From: Streptomyces sp. CB00316
Lineage (GTDB): Bacteria > Actinomycetota > Actinomycetes > Streptomycetales > Streptomycetaceae
Length of the DNA stretch: 64,000 nucleotides
NCBI RefSeq assembly: GCF_001905595.1
Contig: NZ_LIXI01000001.1
Span: 186,001-250,000, forward strand
Reading direction: 5' to 3'
The stretch's first letter is position 1; each line of letters opens with the position of its first letter. Made by a program: the position numbers and the translations under genes. Under the pieces are notes generated by a model. The model did no database searches and had not been told where the DNA came from. It worked only from the letters and a program-made list of their open reading frames with translations. Of this stretch, positions 35,477 through 44,107 are shown piece by piece.

Positions 35477-35818
35477 TCAGGCGGTTGACGCGTCCAGCAG
35501 GGACCGCCCGAACTCGATCATCTTCTTCGCGTAGTCCTCGGTCCACTCCGCGCGTTCCGCGACGTCCGCCGCCGTCAGCCGGTCGAACCGGCGCGGATCG
35601 GCGAGCTGCGCCGCCGCCATCGCCTGGAACTCCACCGACCGGTCCGTCGCCGCGCGGAAGGCCTGTGTCAGCTCGGTCGCGCGGGCCAGCAGCTCGCGGG
35701 GATCGTCCATCGACTCCAGGTCGAAGAAGTGCTCCGGGTCGGCCACCGCCTCCGACGGCTCGAAGAGCAGCGGCGCGGGGCGCAGCCGCTGCCGTTCGTT
35801 CCGCTCGGACTGTGTCAT
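35477..35818 (-). CDS. Small uncharacterised protein downstream of the helicase gene
   Basis: The 113-residue acidic, helical protein starts at ATG 35818 with GAAGGAA. Residues 20-80 (FEPSEAVADPEHFFDLESMDD.. AFRAATDRSVEFQAMAAAQLAD) look like a helical bundle; the C-terminal ~25 residues contain WTEDYAKKMIEFGRSLLDA. There is no signal peptide. It lies 83 nt past the helicase stop in the same direction and could be the last gene of the nuclease-helicase operon or independent. No function can be assigned. Confidence 0.7.
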   Translation of the reverse strand: MTQSERNERQRLRPAPLLFEPSEAVADPEHFFDLESMDDPRELLARATELTQAFRAATDRSVEFQAMAAAQLADPRRFDRLTAADVAERAEWTEDYAKKMIEFGRSLLDASTA

Positions 35819-35901
35819 GTGCTGTTCCTTCCTCTGGCGGCCCCGGACGGCCACCCTCCATTGTCCAACCCCGCGCAAGAGGGCCGCAGGGCTTTGGGCC
35901 C

Positions 35902-37245
35902 TCAGGTCGCCTGCGGCCGCCACCGCACCCGGTGCTCGGCGAGGTGGGCCAGCACCGCGTGGTTGGCCTCCCAGCCGTCGGGGAACTTCACCGTGACGCC
36001 GAGCTGGACCGGCTCCGTGGACGGGTGCTCGTCCAGCAGGTCCGCCACCCCTTCCCGGCACACCACGATGCAGGCGTGGCGGTGGCGCGAGGCCAGCACG
36101 CACAGGCGGCCCGTCTCCAGGTGGAAGGCGGTGGCGTCGGGGCGGCCCGACAGCGGGTGCAGGACCACCGTGACGTCGAACTCGCGGCCCTGGAGGCGGT
36201 TCGCCGTGTCCACCGCCACCCCCGTGACGCCCAGCTCGGCGAGGGCCGCCCGCACCGCCGCCGCCTGGTCGCGGTGGGCCGTACCGACCGCCACCCGGTC
36301 CGCCGTCACCGGCACGGGCTCCTCCGCCCGCTCGCTGGTGGCGACGCCGCCCCGGTCCAGCAGCCGCCGGACCACCAGCGCCACCGCCCGTACCGCCTCG
36401 GGGTCCGTACGCGGGGTGTGCCGGGCCGGCAGCTCCAGCAGCCCCCACCCGGCCTCGGCCGCCTCGTCCAGCACCCGGTCCGGGCCCGACCCGTCCGAGG
36501 GCACCCCGAACGAGAGCTTCCGGTCCCCGTGGTCCGTACCGCTGCGGAACGGCGTGTACGGGTAGAACGCGTCCGACACCAGCGGCGCCGCAGACGCCGG
36601 GAGCCGCCAGGAGACCGGCAGCCGGTGCTGCGGCAGCTCCGGGTTGTGCGCGAGCAGCGTGGAGACCGCGCTCGCCGACGGGTCGTAGCTCAGCCCGGCC
36701 CACTGGTCCGCGCCCACGATCGAGAACGGGTCCAGCTGCCCCGGGTCCCCGACGAACAGCGCCCGCTCGAACAGCCCGGCCACGGCCAGCAGTGCGTCCG
36801 AGCGCATCTGGTACGCCTCGTCGACGATGGCGTGCCCCCACGGCTCCACGTTCTTCACGTGCGCCCACTTGGCGGCCGTCGAGATCACCACGTCCAGCCC
36901 GGCCAGATCGGCCGCCTTCGCCGACTTCGTCACGTTGTCGAGGCCGTCCAGCACCTTGTCGTACGGGTCGGAGTCGCTGCTGTGCAGCCGGCCCACCGGA
37001 AGCTCCGGGTCCTTCTCCGCGAGCCGCACCACCAGGTCGTCGACCTGGGCGTTGGTCTGCGCGATCACCATCAGCGGGTGCCCGGCGGCGGCCAGCTCCA
37101 GGGCCGCCCGGACCACCAGGGTCGACTTGCCCGCGCCGGGCGGGGAGTCCACGACGATGCCGCGGGCGGAGCCGCGCAGGGTGTCGTCGAGGATGGCCCC
37201 GGTCGCCCGCGCCGCCTCCGCGCCGGGGTCGAAGACGGTCCTCAC
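35902..37245 (-). CDS. Superfamily 1 (Upf1/Dna2-like) helicase motor
   Basis: The 447-residue protein starts at GTG 37245 after GGAGGG. It holds only the SF1 motor: Walker A SPPGAGKST (Lys40), motif Ia AQTNAQVDDLV, motif II DEAYQ, motif III GDPGQLDP, motif IV around SWRLP, motif V DTANRLQGREFDVTVV and motif VI ASRHRHACIVV. These are arranged as in Upf1/Dna2-type nucleic-acid helicases. It lacks the N-terminal barrel and accessory domains that such helicases normally carry; the adjacent 540-residue protein may supply them. It is the third gene of a minus-strand operon with a Fe-S nuclease. It should translocate on single-stranded DNA or RNA. Confidence 0.85.
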   Translation of the reverse strand: MRTVFDPGAEAARATGAILDDTLRGSARGIVVDSPPGAGKSTLVVRAALELAAAGHPLMVIAQTNAQVDDLVVRLAEKDPELPVGRLHSSDSDPYDKVLDGLDNVTKSAKAADLAGLDVVISTAAKWAHVKNVEPWGHAIVDEAYQMRSDALLAVAGLFERALFVGDPGQLDPFSIVGADQWAGLSYDPSASAVSTLLAHNPELPQHRLPVSWRLPASAAPLVSDAFYPYTPFRSGTDHGDRKLSFGVPSDGSGPDRVLDEAAEAGWGLLELPARHTPRTDPEAVRAVALVVRRLLDRGGVATSERAEEPVPVTADRVAVGTAHRDQAAAVRAALAELGVTGVAVDTANRLQGREFDVTVVLHPLSGRPDATAFHLETGRLCVLASRHRHACIVVCREGVADLLDEHPSTEPVQLGVTVKFPDGWEANHAVLAHLAEHRVRWRPQAT

Positions 37246-37276
37246 AGCGGGCCCTCCGTGGTGACGGGGGTCGAGG

Positions 37277-38899
37277 TCACAGCAGGTCCTCCGGGGTCAC
37301 GGGGTCGGGGTGCTCGGCGCGTGTGGCGGCGTCCGCGCCCGGCGGGCCGCCGTGGGTCCACGGGGTTTCCTCCGGGTCGGGCAGCTTCGGGCCGCCGCGC
37401 TGGTCGTGCTCGAACAGGGTCCAGGCGATCCGCTCACCCGGCTCCGGCAGCGAACCGGGCGCGGGTTCCTTGCCCCGCCCCATCCGGTCCATGATCCGCA
37501 GGACCATGACCACGTCACCGTCACCGTCGCCGGCGTTCTCGGAGACGTACCGCACGAACTCCGCCGTCTGCGGCTTGCCGTCCAGCGAGCGGTACACCTT
37601 GGTCCGCTCGCCCAGGTGCGGCCGCTCGTCCGTGCGGAGGGTGACCAGCGGGCGCGGGGACGGCCGTCTGGACTCGGTGTACGCCATCTCGACGTCGGTC
37701 ACGTCCGCCAGGAAGGCCTCGCCCGCCAGCCGCCGCCCGGCCAGCACCAGCGGGTCGTCCAGCGCCTCCTGGGCTTCCAGCTGGGCCTGCGCGGTCTCGC
37801 GGGAGGCCAGCTTCTGCGCGGCGGTCACCGCGTCGTCGCGGCGCGGCTGCGGCGGCTCGCCGGAACTCACCCGGTCCCGGTGGGCGGTGAAGGACCAGCG
37901 GTCCCGGGTCCAGCGGTCCTCGGCCCGGGCCCCCTCGGGCAGCTCCCGCAGCAGGTCGAGCCCCTGCCACACCTTGTCCCAGGTCGGCAGCATCACCTTC
38001 GCGAGGAGGGAGCGGATCTCGCGCTCGGCGTTGCTCAGCTCGCCGAGCCGCCCGTCCGCCGCGAGCCCGTCCTCGGCCGCCGCGAGCGCCGCTCGGGCCC
38101 GGTCGTACGTCTCGATCGCCGGGGCGAGGAGCCGGTTGTCGAAGGCCGGGTCGGTGGCGGGCCCGGCGGGCGGGCAGAGGAGCTGCCCGTGCTGGTCGCG
38201 GCCCAGCTCGGCCGTGAGGGCGGCCTCCGCGCCGGATGCGTTCTGCGGCGGGTCGATCCAGGCGAGCAGCGCCCCCAGGTGCTGGTCCTCCAGGCTGCTC
38301 TGGCCGGTCGCCCAGTGCCGGTTCAGCAGGTCCGTGGCGGCGAGGAGCAGCGAGGAGCCGGGCACCCGGGCCCGCTCCCCGTAGTGCGTGAGCCAGCGGC
38401 CGAGCAGGGGGACGCGGGCCGGGGCCGGGTACGGCGTCTCCGGATCGTCCTCGGCGGTCCGGCGGAACCGCATGGACCGGCCCAGCAGCCGGACGAACTC
38501 GATGCCCGCCCGGCTCGGCACGATCAGCTGGGGCGCGTCCGTGCAGAGCTCGACCTCGACCTTGGTCCTCTTGCCGGTCGCCGGGTCGGTCTCGTTGCGC
38601 TCGGCGGGCTCGACCACGTCCGCGTACGCCTCGATGTGCGGAAGCACCGCTTCCGCCAGCTCGGCCAGGAACGCGAACCGCAGGTCCCGGTCGCGCGGCT
38701 GGGCGACGGCCAGCAGCCGGGGCGCCTCGCGGTCCGTGCCGACCAGGGCGCCGAGCGGGGCCCCGGCCTCCCCGGCGGTGGTCAGCGGCACGATCACCAG
38801 GGGCCGGTCGGTGAGGTGGCGGTGGCGGACGGTGGCCAGCGGCTGGGCGCGGCCCGAGTCGACCGCCTCCAGCCGGGCGAGGGTGGTGATCAGCGACAT
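37277..38899 (-). CDS. Uncharacterised companion of the nuclease-helicase pair
   Basis: This 540-residue protein starts at ATG 38899, overlapping the nuclease stop by 10 nt, and ends 31 nt before the helicase. I do not recognise the family. The middle (about residues 240-400) is helical and possibly coiled coil. Residues ~415-520 are beta-rich (FLADVTDVEMAYTESRRPSP, VYRSLDGKPQTAEFVRYVSE, DVVMVLRIMDRMG) and could be the 1B beta-barrel that Upf1/Dna2 helicases carry next to their motor. No catalytic motif or signal peptide. Translational coupling to both partners argues for a three-subunit complex. Confidence 0.75.
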   Translation of the reverse strand: MSLITTLARLEAVDSGRAQPLATVRHRHLTDRPLVIVPLTTAGEAGAPLGALVGTDREAPRLLAVAQPRDRDLRFAFLAELAEAVLPHIEAYADVVEPAERNETDPATGKRTKVEVELCTDAPQLIVPSRAGIEFVRLLGRSMRFRRTAEDDPETPYPAPARVPLLGRWLTHYGERARVPGSSLLLAATDLLNRHWATGQSSLEDQHLGALLAWIDPPQNASGAEAALTAELGRDQHGQLLCPPAGPATDPAFDNRLLAPAIETYDRARAALAAAEDGLAADGRLGELSNAEREIRSLLAKVMLPTWDKVWQGLDLLRELPEGARAEDRWTRDRWSFTAHRDRVSSGEPPQPRRDDAVTAAQKLASRETAQAQLEAQEALDDPLVLAGRRLAGEAFLADVTDVEMAYTESRRPSPRPLVTLRTDERPHLGERTKVYRSLDGKPQTAEFVRYVSENAGDGDGDVVMVLRIMDRMGRGKEPAPGSLPEPGERIAWTLFEHDQRGGPKLPDPEETPWTHGGPPGADAATRAEHPDPVTPEDLL

Positions 38900-40098
38900 G
38901 CGGCGACACCCTCCGGAGCCTGGGCGCGCAGGGCGGCGGCACTCTCCAGCGCGTCGGCACGCAGGTCGGCGGCCCGGCGCAGGGCGGCCACGGTCGGGTC
39001 GGCGGGGTCGCCCTCCTTGCCCGCGGCGGCGGCCAGCACCCCGGCGACCGTGGTCAGCCCGCCCAGCTCCCCGCGCACACTCCGCCCGAGCGTCGCCACG
39101 GCCCCCTGGGCCCGGGACCGCGCCCGGCAGTGGAAGGCCAGCTCGCAGGCGGCCAGGCACTCGGGGGCGTAGGCGGCGGTGACGGAGGAGACGGCGGACT
39201 CCAGCTCCTGCGGCGAGCACGCCGGGTCGAACGTCGTCCCCTCCGGGAGGGCGTCCGCGATGTCCTCGATGCGGGTGAGGCGGGTCAGCTGGCGGCGGGT
39301 CACGGCGCGCTGCTTGCGTACGTCGACGACGGAGGCGGTCGGCAGGTTGGAGAAGTCCTTCGGGCAGACCAGCAGCACCCGGTGGCCGACCTCGGCCCCC
39401 TCGGTCACCGCGGCGACCCGCTCCAGCGCCAGCACGTACACCGCGGCCTGGCGGGCCGCGGCCCCGACCTTCGCGGCGTCGGCGGAGGCGTCGATCATCG
39501 GGAACGACTTGATCTCGACGACGGTCCAGCGGCCGTCGGGGTGCACCACCACCGCGTCCGGCTCCAGATAGGCGGGGGAACCCGCCACCTCCAGGGCCAG
39601 CATCGGGTGGTCCAGCAGCGCCCAGCCGCCCGCCGCCGTCGCCTCGCGCAGCGCGAGCGCGGTCCGCGCGGCCCGGCCCTCGGGACCGGCGGCGCTCAGG
39701 TCGGGCGTGGAGACGTCCCCGGCCGGGGCGGGGGAGCCGCCGAGCCGCTCGTACATCAGACGCAGCAGCTCGGTGCCGCCGTCGGCCTTGACCTTGGCCT
39801 CGAAGGCGTTACCCCGCATGAAGGCGAACTGGGACTGCCCGAAGGGGGCGGGGGAGCCGAGCGCGGTGGCGAGCACACCCTTGTCGACCCCGGCGCCGTC
39901 GAGCAGGGCGCGGCGTTTGCAGCCGGGGTTGGCGGCGAGAGCGGCGAGCGCGCGGGCGTCGAGCGGATGCGGGGCGACGGAGGGGCCGCGCAGCTCAGCG
40001 AGCCGCTGCCGGAGCGTCGTCGGCCGAGGCTGTCGCGCCGTCGGCTGCCGCGTCGGGGGAATCTGCGGAGGAGGTCCGCTGGCCGGGGATTCGCTCAC
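38890..40098 (-). CDS. PD-(D/E)XK nuclease with Cas4/AddB-like Fe-S cysteines
   Basis: The protein is about 402 residues from GTG 40098 (GTG 40122 and TTG 40128 are longer alternatives; none has a good ribosome site). The nuclease core shows Asp181 (YLEPDAVVVHPDG) and Glu195-x-Lys197 (VVEIKSF), the D...ExK metal site. Cysteines Cys60 (NPGCKRRALL) near the N-terminus and Cys314, Cys318, Cys324 (ECLAACELAFHC) near the C-terminus have the arrangement of the 4Fe-4S cluster in Cas4, AddB and Dna2 nucleases. It is the first gene of the operon and overlaps the upstream PAP2 gene by ~104 nt. Likely a DNA end-processing nuclease working with the helicase. Confidence 0.75.
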   Translation of the reverse strand: MSESPASGPPPQIPPTRQPTARQPRPTTLRQRLAELRGPSVAPHPLDARALAALAANPGCKRRALLDGAGVDKGVLATALGSPAPFGQSQFAFMRGNAFEAKVKADGGTELLRLMYERLGGSPAPAGDVSTPDLSAAGPEGRAARTALALREATAAGGWALLDHPMLALEVAGSPAYLEPDAVVVHPDGRWTVVEIKSFPMIDASADAAKVGAAARQAAVYVLALERVAAVTEGAEVGHRVLLVCPKDFSNLPTASVVDVRKQRAVTRRQLTRLTRIEDIADALPEGTTFDPACSPQELESAVSSVTAAYAPECLAACELAFHCRARSRAQGAVATLGRSVRGELGGLTTVAGVLAAAAGKEGDPADPTVAALRRAADLRADALESAAALRAQAPEGVAACR

Positions 40099-40939
40099 CC
40101 GCGGAAGTCTTGCATCCGGCACTGACAATCGGGGACTTCACCGGCTCGGAGGTGGTGCGCACGGTGGCGAAGGCGGTCCCCAGACGCCCCTTCACCCGGT
40201 CGGCCAGCCGCATGACCGGCCTGGTCAGCAGGGCTCCGAGCCCCATCACGGCGCCGCCGGCGACCGCGTCCAGGAAATAGTGGTTGGCGGTGCCCATGAC
40301 GGTGACCGTGGTCACCAGGGGGTACGCGATGCCGGCGGCCCGCAGCAGCGGATGCCGGGTGTGGCGCCACAGGAGGATGCCGCACCACAGGGACCAGCCG
40401 ACGTGCAGGCTGGGCATGGCCGCGTACTGGTTGGTCATCCCGCTCAGCCCGCGTGGGGCGCTCGCGCCGGCGCCCCACCAGCCGTACGCGCTGTACTGCG
40501 CCATCGTGTCGACGAAGCCGTGGCTCGCGTCCAGCAGCCGGGGCGGGCAGGTCGGCACCAGGGTGAAGCCGATCAGGCCGAGCAGGGTCGAGTTCATCAG
40601 CCAGACCCGGGCCGCCCGGTACGCGGCCGATCTGCGCCGGAACATCCAGACCAGGATCGCCGGGGTGACCAGGTAGTGCAGGGAGGCGTACGCGAAGTCG
40701 GCGGGTATGCCTATGGAGGGGGTGCTGGTGAAGAGACGATTCAGCGGGTGCTCGGCGTTGAGATGGAACGCCTGCTCGAACCGGAGGATCGCCAGGCCGT
40801 TGTCGACCGCCGTCGACACGTCGCCGCGCACGAGGAGGCGGCCCACCGAGTAGAAGCCGTACACCACCGCGATCAGTGGGAGTTCCGTCCACCAGCGGGG
40901 CCGGTGACCGGTCGCGGGCAGGGCGGTGGCGTGCGGCAT
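39995..40939 (-). CDS. PAP2-family membrane phosphatase (AUR1-like)
   Basis: The 314-residue protein starts at ATG 40939 after GGGAGAG. It has about six transmembrane helices and the PAP2 signature: CPPRLLD region, MPSLHVGWSLW (catalytic His) and NHYFLDAVAGG. This resembles inositol-phosphoceramide-synthase-like phosphatases acting on lipid phosphates. The last ~50 residues are a disordered Ala/Asp tail, encoded in the stretch that overlaps the nuclease gene start by ~104 nt in another frame. Such a long overlap is unusual; either the nuclease starts later or the PAP2 tail is a read-through extension. Confidence 0.85.
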   Translation of the reverse strand: MPHATALPATGHRPRWWTELPLIAVVYGFYSVGRLLVRGDVSTAVDNGLAILRFEQAFHLNAEHPLNRLFTSTPSIGIPADFAYASLHYLVTPAILVWMFRRRSAAYRAARVWLMNSTLLGLIGFTLVPTCPPRLLDASHGFVDTMAQYSAYGWWGAGASAPRGLSGMTNQYAAMPSLHVGWSLWCGILLWRHTRHPLLRAAGIAYPLVTTVTVMGTANHYFLDAVAGGAVMGLGALLTRPVMRLADRVKGRLGTAFATVRTTSEPVKSPIVSAGCKTSAGERIPGQRTSSADSPDAAADGATASADDAPAAAR

Positions 40940-41181
40940 CCGGTGGCTCTCCCCATGTTCATGCGGCCGACGGCGGGCGTTCAACCGTAAGGCGGAGGTA
41001 AGCCGCCGACGCCCCCGGGGGTCCCCTTCCGGACGTCCCCTACGCAACCTGCCCCGTCGTGGCTCCGGCACCGCGGCGGAGGGTCGCTCGGAGAGGGACG
41101 TCGCCACCGCCCCGGAGGTTGCCTCGCGAGGCGGTGCGGGATGATTGAGGGCCCAGCACCACCGTTCCAGGGAGAGCCTTC

Positions 41182-41778
41182 ATGGCACCGCGCATCCTGC
41201 TCGCTCGGCATGGCCAGACCCAGTGGTCGGTCCAGGGCAACCACACCGGCAGGACGGACATCCCGCTCCTGGACACCGGCCGCGAGGGCGCGAAGCTGCT
41301 CGGCGAACGGCTGCACCGGGCGCCGTGGGGCGGGCTGCCCGGCGTCGAGGTCCGCACCAGCCCGCTCGTCCGGGCCTCCGAGACGTGCGAGCTCGCCGGG
41401 TTCGGGGAGCGGGCGGAGCCGTGGGACGCGCTGATGGAGTGGGACTACGGGGCGTACGAGGGGCTGACCCCGGCGCAGATCAAGGCGGACCGGCCGGACT
41501 GGCTGATCTGGCGCGACGGGGTCCCCGAGGGAGAGAGCCTCGCGGAGGTCACCGCTCGCGCGGACGAGGTGGTGGAGTGGGCGCGCTCGGCGGACCGCGA
41601 CGTGCTGGTCTTCGCCCACGGCCACATCCTGCGCGTCCTCGCCGCGCGCTGGCTGGGCGAGGACGTCTCCTTCGGTGCGCGCCTGCGCCTGGAGCCGACG
41701 TCGCTGTCGGTGCTGGCGTGGGCGTACGGGCTGCCGGCGCTGGAACGCTGGAACGACACGGGTCACCTGGAGCGGTAG
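41182..41778 (+). CDS. Histidine phosphatase family protein
   Basis: The 198-residue phosphoglycerate-mutase-like phosphatase starts at ATG 41182. It has the RHGQT motif (catalytic His near residue 10), the [12 protein letters not shown] segment with the acid residue, and [15 protein letters not shown] with the second His. Small size and lack of extra domains fit a broad cytosolic phosphatase (acid-phosphatase/GpmB type). It is divergent from the PAP2 gene and probably a single-gene unit. Substrate not known. Confidence 0.88.
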   Translation: MAPRILLARHGQTQWSVQGNHTGRTDIPLLDTGREGAKLLGERLHRAPWGGLPGVEVRTSPLVRASETCELAGFGERAEPWDALMEWDYGAYEGLTPAQIKADRPDWLIWRDGVPEGESLAEVTARADEVVEWARSADRDVLVFAHGHILRVLAARWLGEDVSFGARLRLEPTSLSVLAWAYGLPALERWNDTGHLER

Positions 41779-41837
41779 GGCCCGCCCGGCGCCTTTGCAA
41801 GCCGTCCTGCGACCGCGTGAGCCCGTTCCGGCGACTT

Positions 41838-41866
41838 CTCAAGCCCGTCCGGCGCTTGAGGACGGA
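41838..41866. repeat. Streptomyces-type GTCCGGCGCTTGAGGAC repeat
   Basis: TCAAGCCCGTCCGGCGCTTGAGG followed by ACGGAA is a copy of an intergenic palindrome very common in Streptomyces genomes. A degenerate copy precedes it (about 41797-41835). It lies between convergent genes and probably acts as a terminator. Confidence 0.65.
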
Positions 41867-41938
41867 ACCCCGGGCGCACGCGAGCCCGCCGCCGGACGGG
41901 CTGGGAGGGACCCCGGACGGGCCGGATGCGGCGACCCC

Positions 41939-43318
41939 TCAGGCGGAGAGGGACTCCCGGTGGCGGGTCAGGAAAGACGCCGCCGCCGACACCCCACCCG
42001 CCCGGGCCTCCAGCACCCGGACCGCCCCCGCCACCATCCCCCGGATCCGCGAGGACTGGACCCGGTCCAGCAGGTCCAGGACCTGGTGGCCCGTCGCCGC
42101 CGCCTCCTCCACCCGGCCCGCCCGTGCCAGGTCCCCGGTCAGCTGCGCCCGGTACAGCGCCAGGTTCCGGGTGAAGTGCGCGTCCTGGAGCGCCGCCGCC
42201 CGCCGCCCGTGCCGCGCCGCCCGGGACCAGTCGCCCAGCGCAGACCAGCACTGCGCCTCCAGCAACTCCAGCTCCGCCTCCCGGAAGAAGCTCATCCACT
42301 CCGGGTCACCCCCGGCGGCCCCCCGCTCGAACGCCGCCCGGGCCCGCCCGATCGCCCGGTCGCACCCCGTACGGTCCCCGAGCCCGGCTCGGCCCCCCGC
42401 CTCCCGCAGCGCGAGCAGCGCCAGCAGCCGGGGCGAGCCCAGCGTGCGGGCCGCCCGCTGCCCGGCCTCGGCCGCCCGTACCGCCTCCCGGGGCCGCCCC
42501 GCGTCCCGGGCCAGGAACGACGTGTTGCAGAACGCGTGCGCCTCAAGGCCCGCGTCCCCCGCCAGCCGCGCCGTGGCCAGCGCCTCCGCGTAGTGCGAGC
42601 GCGCGTCGTCGAACCGCCCCGAGTCATGGGCCAGCCACCCCACCGAGATGGCCAGCTCGCCCGCGCCCGCGTGCAGCCGGTCCGCGGTCGCCCGCCGCGT
42701 GGTGGTCCCGGCGTCCAGCAGCTCGTACGCCGCCCGCAACGGCCGCGAGGCCTGCCGGTAGAGCCCGTCCGCGCCGTGCCGGTCGTCCAGCACCCGGATC
42801 CGCCGTACCGCCTGCTCGACGGCGTCCACCTCGCTCTCACCGACCCGGCGCTGCGCGGGCAGGGAGACCCTGGCGGCGGAGGCGGGCGCCCCGCCCAGAC
42901 CCAGGGAAGCGGCGGCCACGGTGGCCGTGCCGCTCATCATGAACACGCGACGCAGCACATCGCTCTCCTCGTCGGTGGGGGCGGTCTCATCGGTGGTGCG
43001 GTGCAGAGGCGCGGCGGGCCCGGGCGGCGGCGGCTCGGAGACGACCCGCGCCCCCCGCCCCCGTACGCTCTCGCGGGCCGAGAACCCCAGGTCGGCCAGG
43101 GAGGCCCCGGGGAACATGTGCAGGAAGACCCGTTCGTACGCGTAGTTGGGGCAGCGGATCTCCCCGGACTCCACGCGTCCGATGTACCGGGCATCGCACG
43201 CGACCTGCTCACCGATCTCACGCGCCGCCCTGCGGACCGCGGCCGCGAACTCTCCTGCGGAGCGCTGTCCGCGCAGCTGGCGGAAGACGAGGTTGGGAAC
43301 TGCCCCTGTCGACACCAT
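41939..43318 (-). CDS. HTH-TPR type transcriptional regulator
   Basis: The 459-residue protein is taken from ATG 43318. The N-terminal part (about residues 8-90) holds an atypical XRE-like HTH (VRRAAREIGEQVACDARYIGRVESG). A linker with a hydrophobic stretch (RVFMMSGTATVAAASLGLGG) follows, then a long array of TPR-like helices (about residues 190-450; DDARSHYAEALATARLAGD and similar). The architecture is that of the Streptomyces NsdA/SCO4441-like regulators of development, and of peptide- or metabolite-sensing TPR regulators. The divergent 150-residue protein at 43562 is its likely partner or target. Confidence 0.82.
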   Translation of the reverse strand: MVSTGAVPNLVFRQLRGQRSAGEFAAAVRRAAREIGEQVACDARYIGRVESGEIRCPNYAYERVFLHMFPGASLADLGFSARESVRGRGARVVSEPPPPGPAAPLHRTTDETAPTDEESDVLRRVFMMSGTATVAAASLGLGGAPASAARVSLPAQRRVGESEVDAVEQAVRRIRVLDDRHGADGLYRQASRPLRAAYELLDAGTTTRRATADRLHAGAGELAISVGWLAHDSGRFDDARSHYAEALATARLAGDAGLEAHAFCNTSFLARDAGRPREAVRAAEAGQRAARTLGSPRLLALLALREAGGRAGLGDRTGCDRAIGRARAAFERGAAGGDPEWMSFFREAELELLEAQCWSALGDWSRAARHGRRAAALQDAHFTRNLALYRAQLTGDLARAGRVEEAAATGHQVLDLLDRVQSSRIRGMVAGAVRVLEARAGGVSAAASFLTRHRESLSA

Positions 43319-43561
43319 GGCCGGCCCCTCTCTGGTGCAAGCCGGGTTCTGCTTTCCGGTGTCCCGGCGGAGCAAGAACGTACCTGCTGTGACAGGGAAC
43401 ATACGTGATTATTCGTGGTATATAGGGGCATCTCGCCCGTGATCCGCCATGAACTGCCACCCTTTGCGGCGGTGTGATCCCGTAGCCCTTGACGCTCCGC
43501 CGCCGTTGGTCCATGTGGATACGGAGTGTGGCTCCGTTCGGCGATGAGAGGAGGGGTTCCC

Positions 43562-44014
43562 TTGTTGCACATCGGCATGGAGACCGGCTCACGGACGACC
43601 GCGACGAACCCGACGACGACCACGACCCCCACCACGGACCCCGCACCGGCACCCGTAGCCGCGGACCAGCCCTGCGACCTCGTCACCGTCCCCGCCCGCC
43701 AAGGGCTGGAGGCCGTCGACATCCTCCGGCGCGGCCGGGACAACGAGGCCGTCGGCCCGGTCCTCCACAACGGCGTCTGCGACACCCTCGGCTTCCTCGT
43801 CCCGCCCGGCACCGCCGACGCCTGGGACGTACCGGGCAGCGCCTGTACGCGGACCGACGGCCGCGGCCTGCGCCTCCCCACCACCCCGCCCGCCGCCGGT
43901 TCCGGCTGGCTGCTCCCGCCCGCCGAGGACGCCCCGGTCACCGACCCCGCCGCACTCCGCGCCGCCCTCGACCAGGCGGCCCGCCTGCTGGAGGCTGCCG
44001 ACGGCTGCCGATGA
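43562..44014 (+). CDS. Small uncharacterised protein divergent from the HTH-TPR regulator
   Basis: TTG 43562 is chosen because GAGGAGGGG ends 5 nt upstream; ATG 43541 and ATG 43577 are in-frame alternatives. The ~150-residue product begins with a Thr-rich stretch and contains a compact domain with three cysteines (ADQPCDLVTVPARQGLEAVD, NGVCDTLGFLVPPGTADAW). It does not look membrane-bound. The family is not recognised. Its divergent position suggests regulation by the HTH-TPR protein. Confidence 0.62.
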   Translation: MLHIGMETGSRTTATNPTTTTTPTTDPAPAPVAADQPCDLVTVPARQGLEAVDILRRGRDNEAVGPVLHNGVCDTLGFLVPPGTADAWDVPGSACTRTDGRGLRLPTTPPAAGSGWLLPPAEDAPVTDPAALRAALDQAARLLEAADGCR

Positions 44015-44107
44015 GCCTCCCCCGGCGCTGCGCCCATAATGGCCTGACGGGCGGACACCTCCGCCGCTGCCGGTATCCCGGGCCCCGACCAGCAAGGACC
44101 AGCGCAC

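Noticed and set aside
35470..37494. Plus-strand frame opposite the helicase gene
   Set aside because: Low-complexity Arg/Pro/Gly product; the minus strand carries all SF1 motifs.
38890..40098. Cas4 of a CRISPR-Cas locus
   Set aside because: Nuclease and cysteine pattern resemble Cas4, but there is no repeat array or other cas gene, and the partner is a Dna2/Upf1-like helicase.
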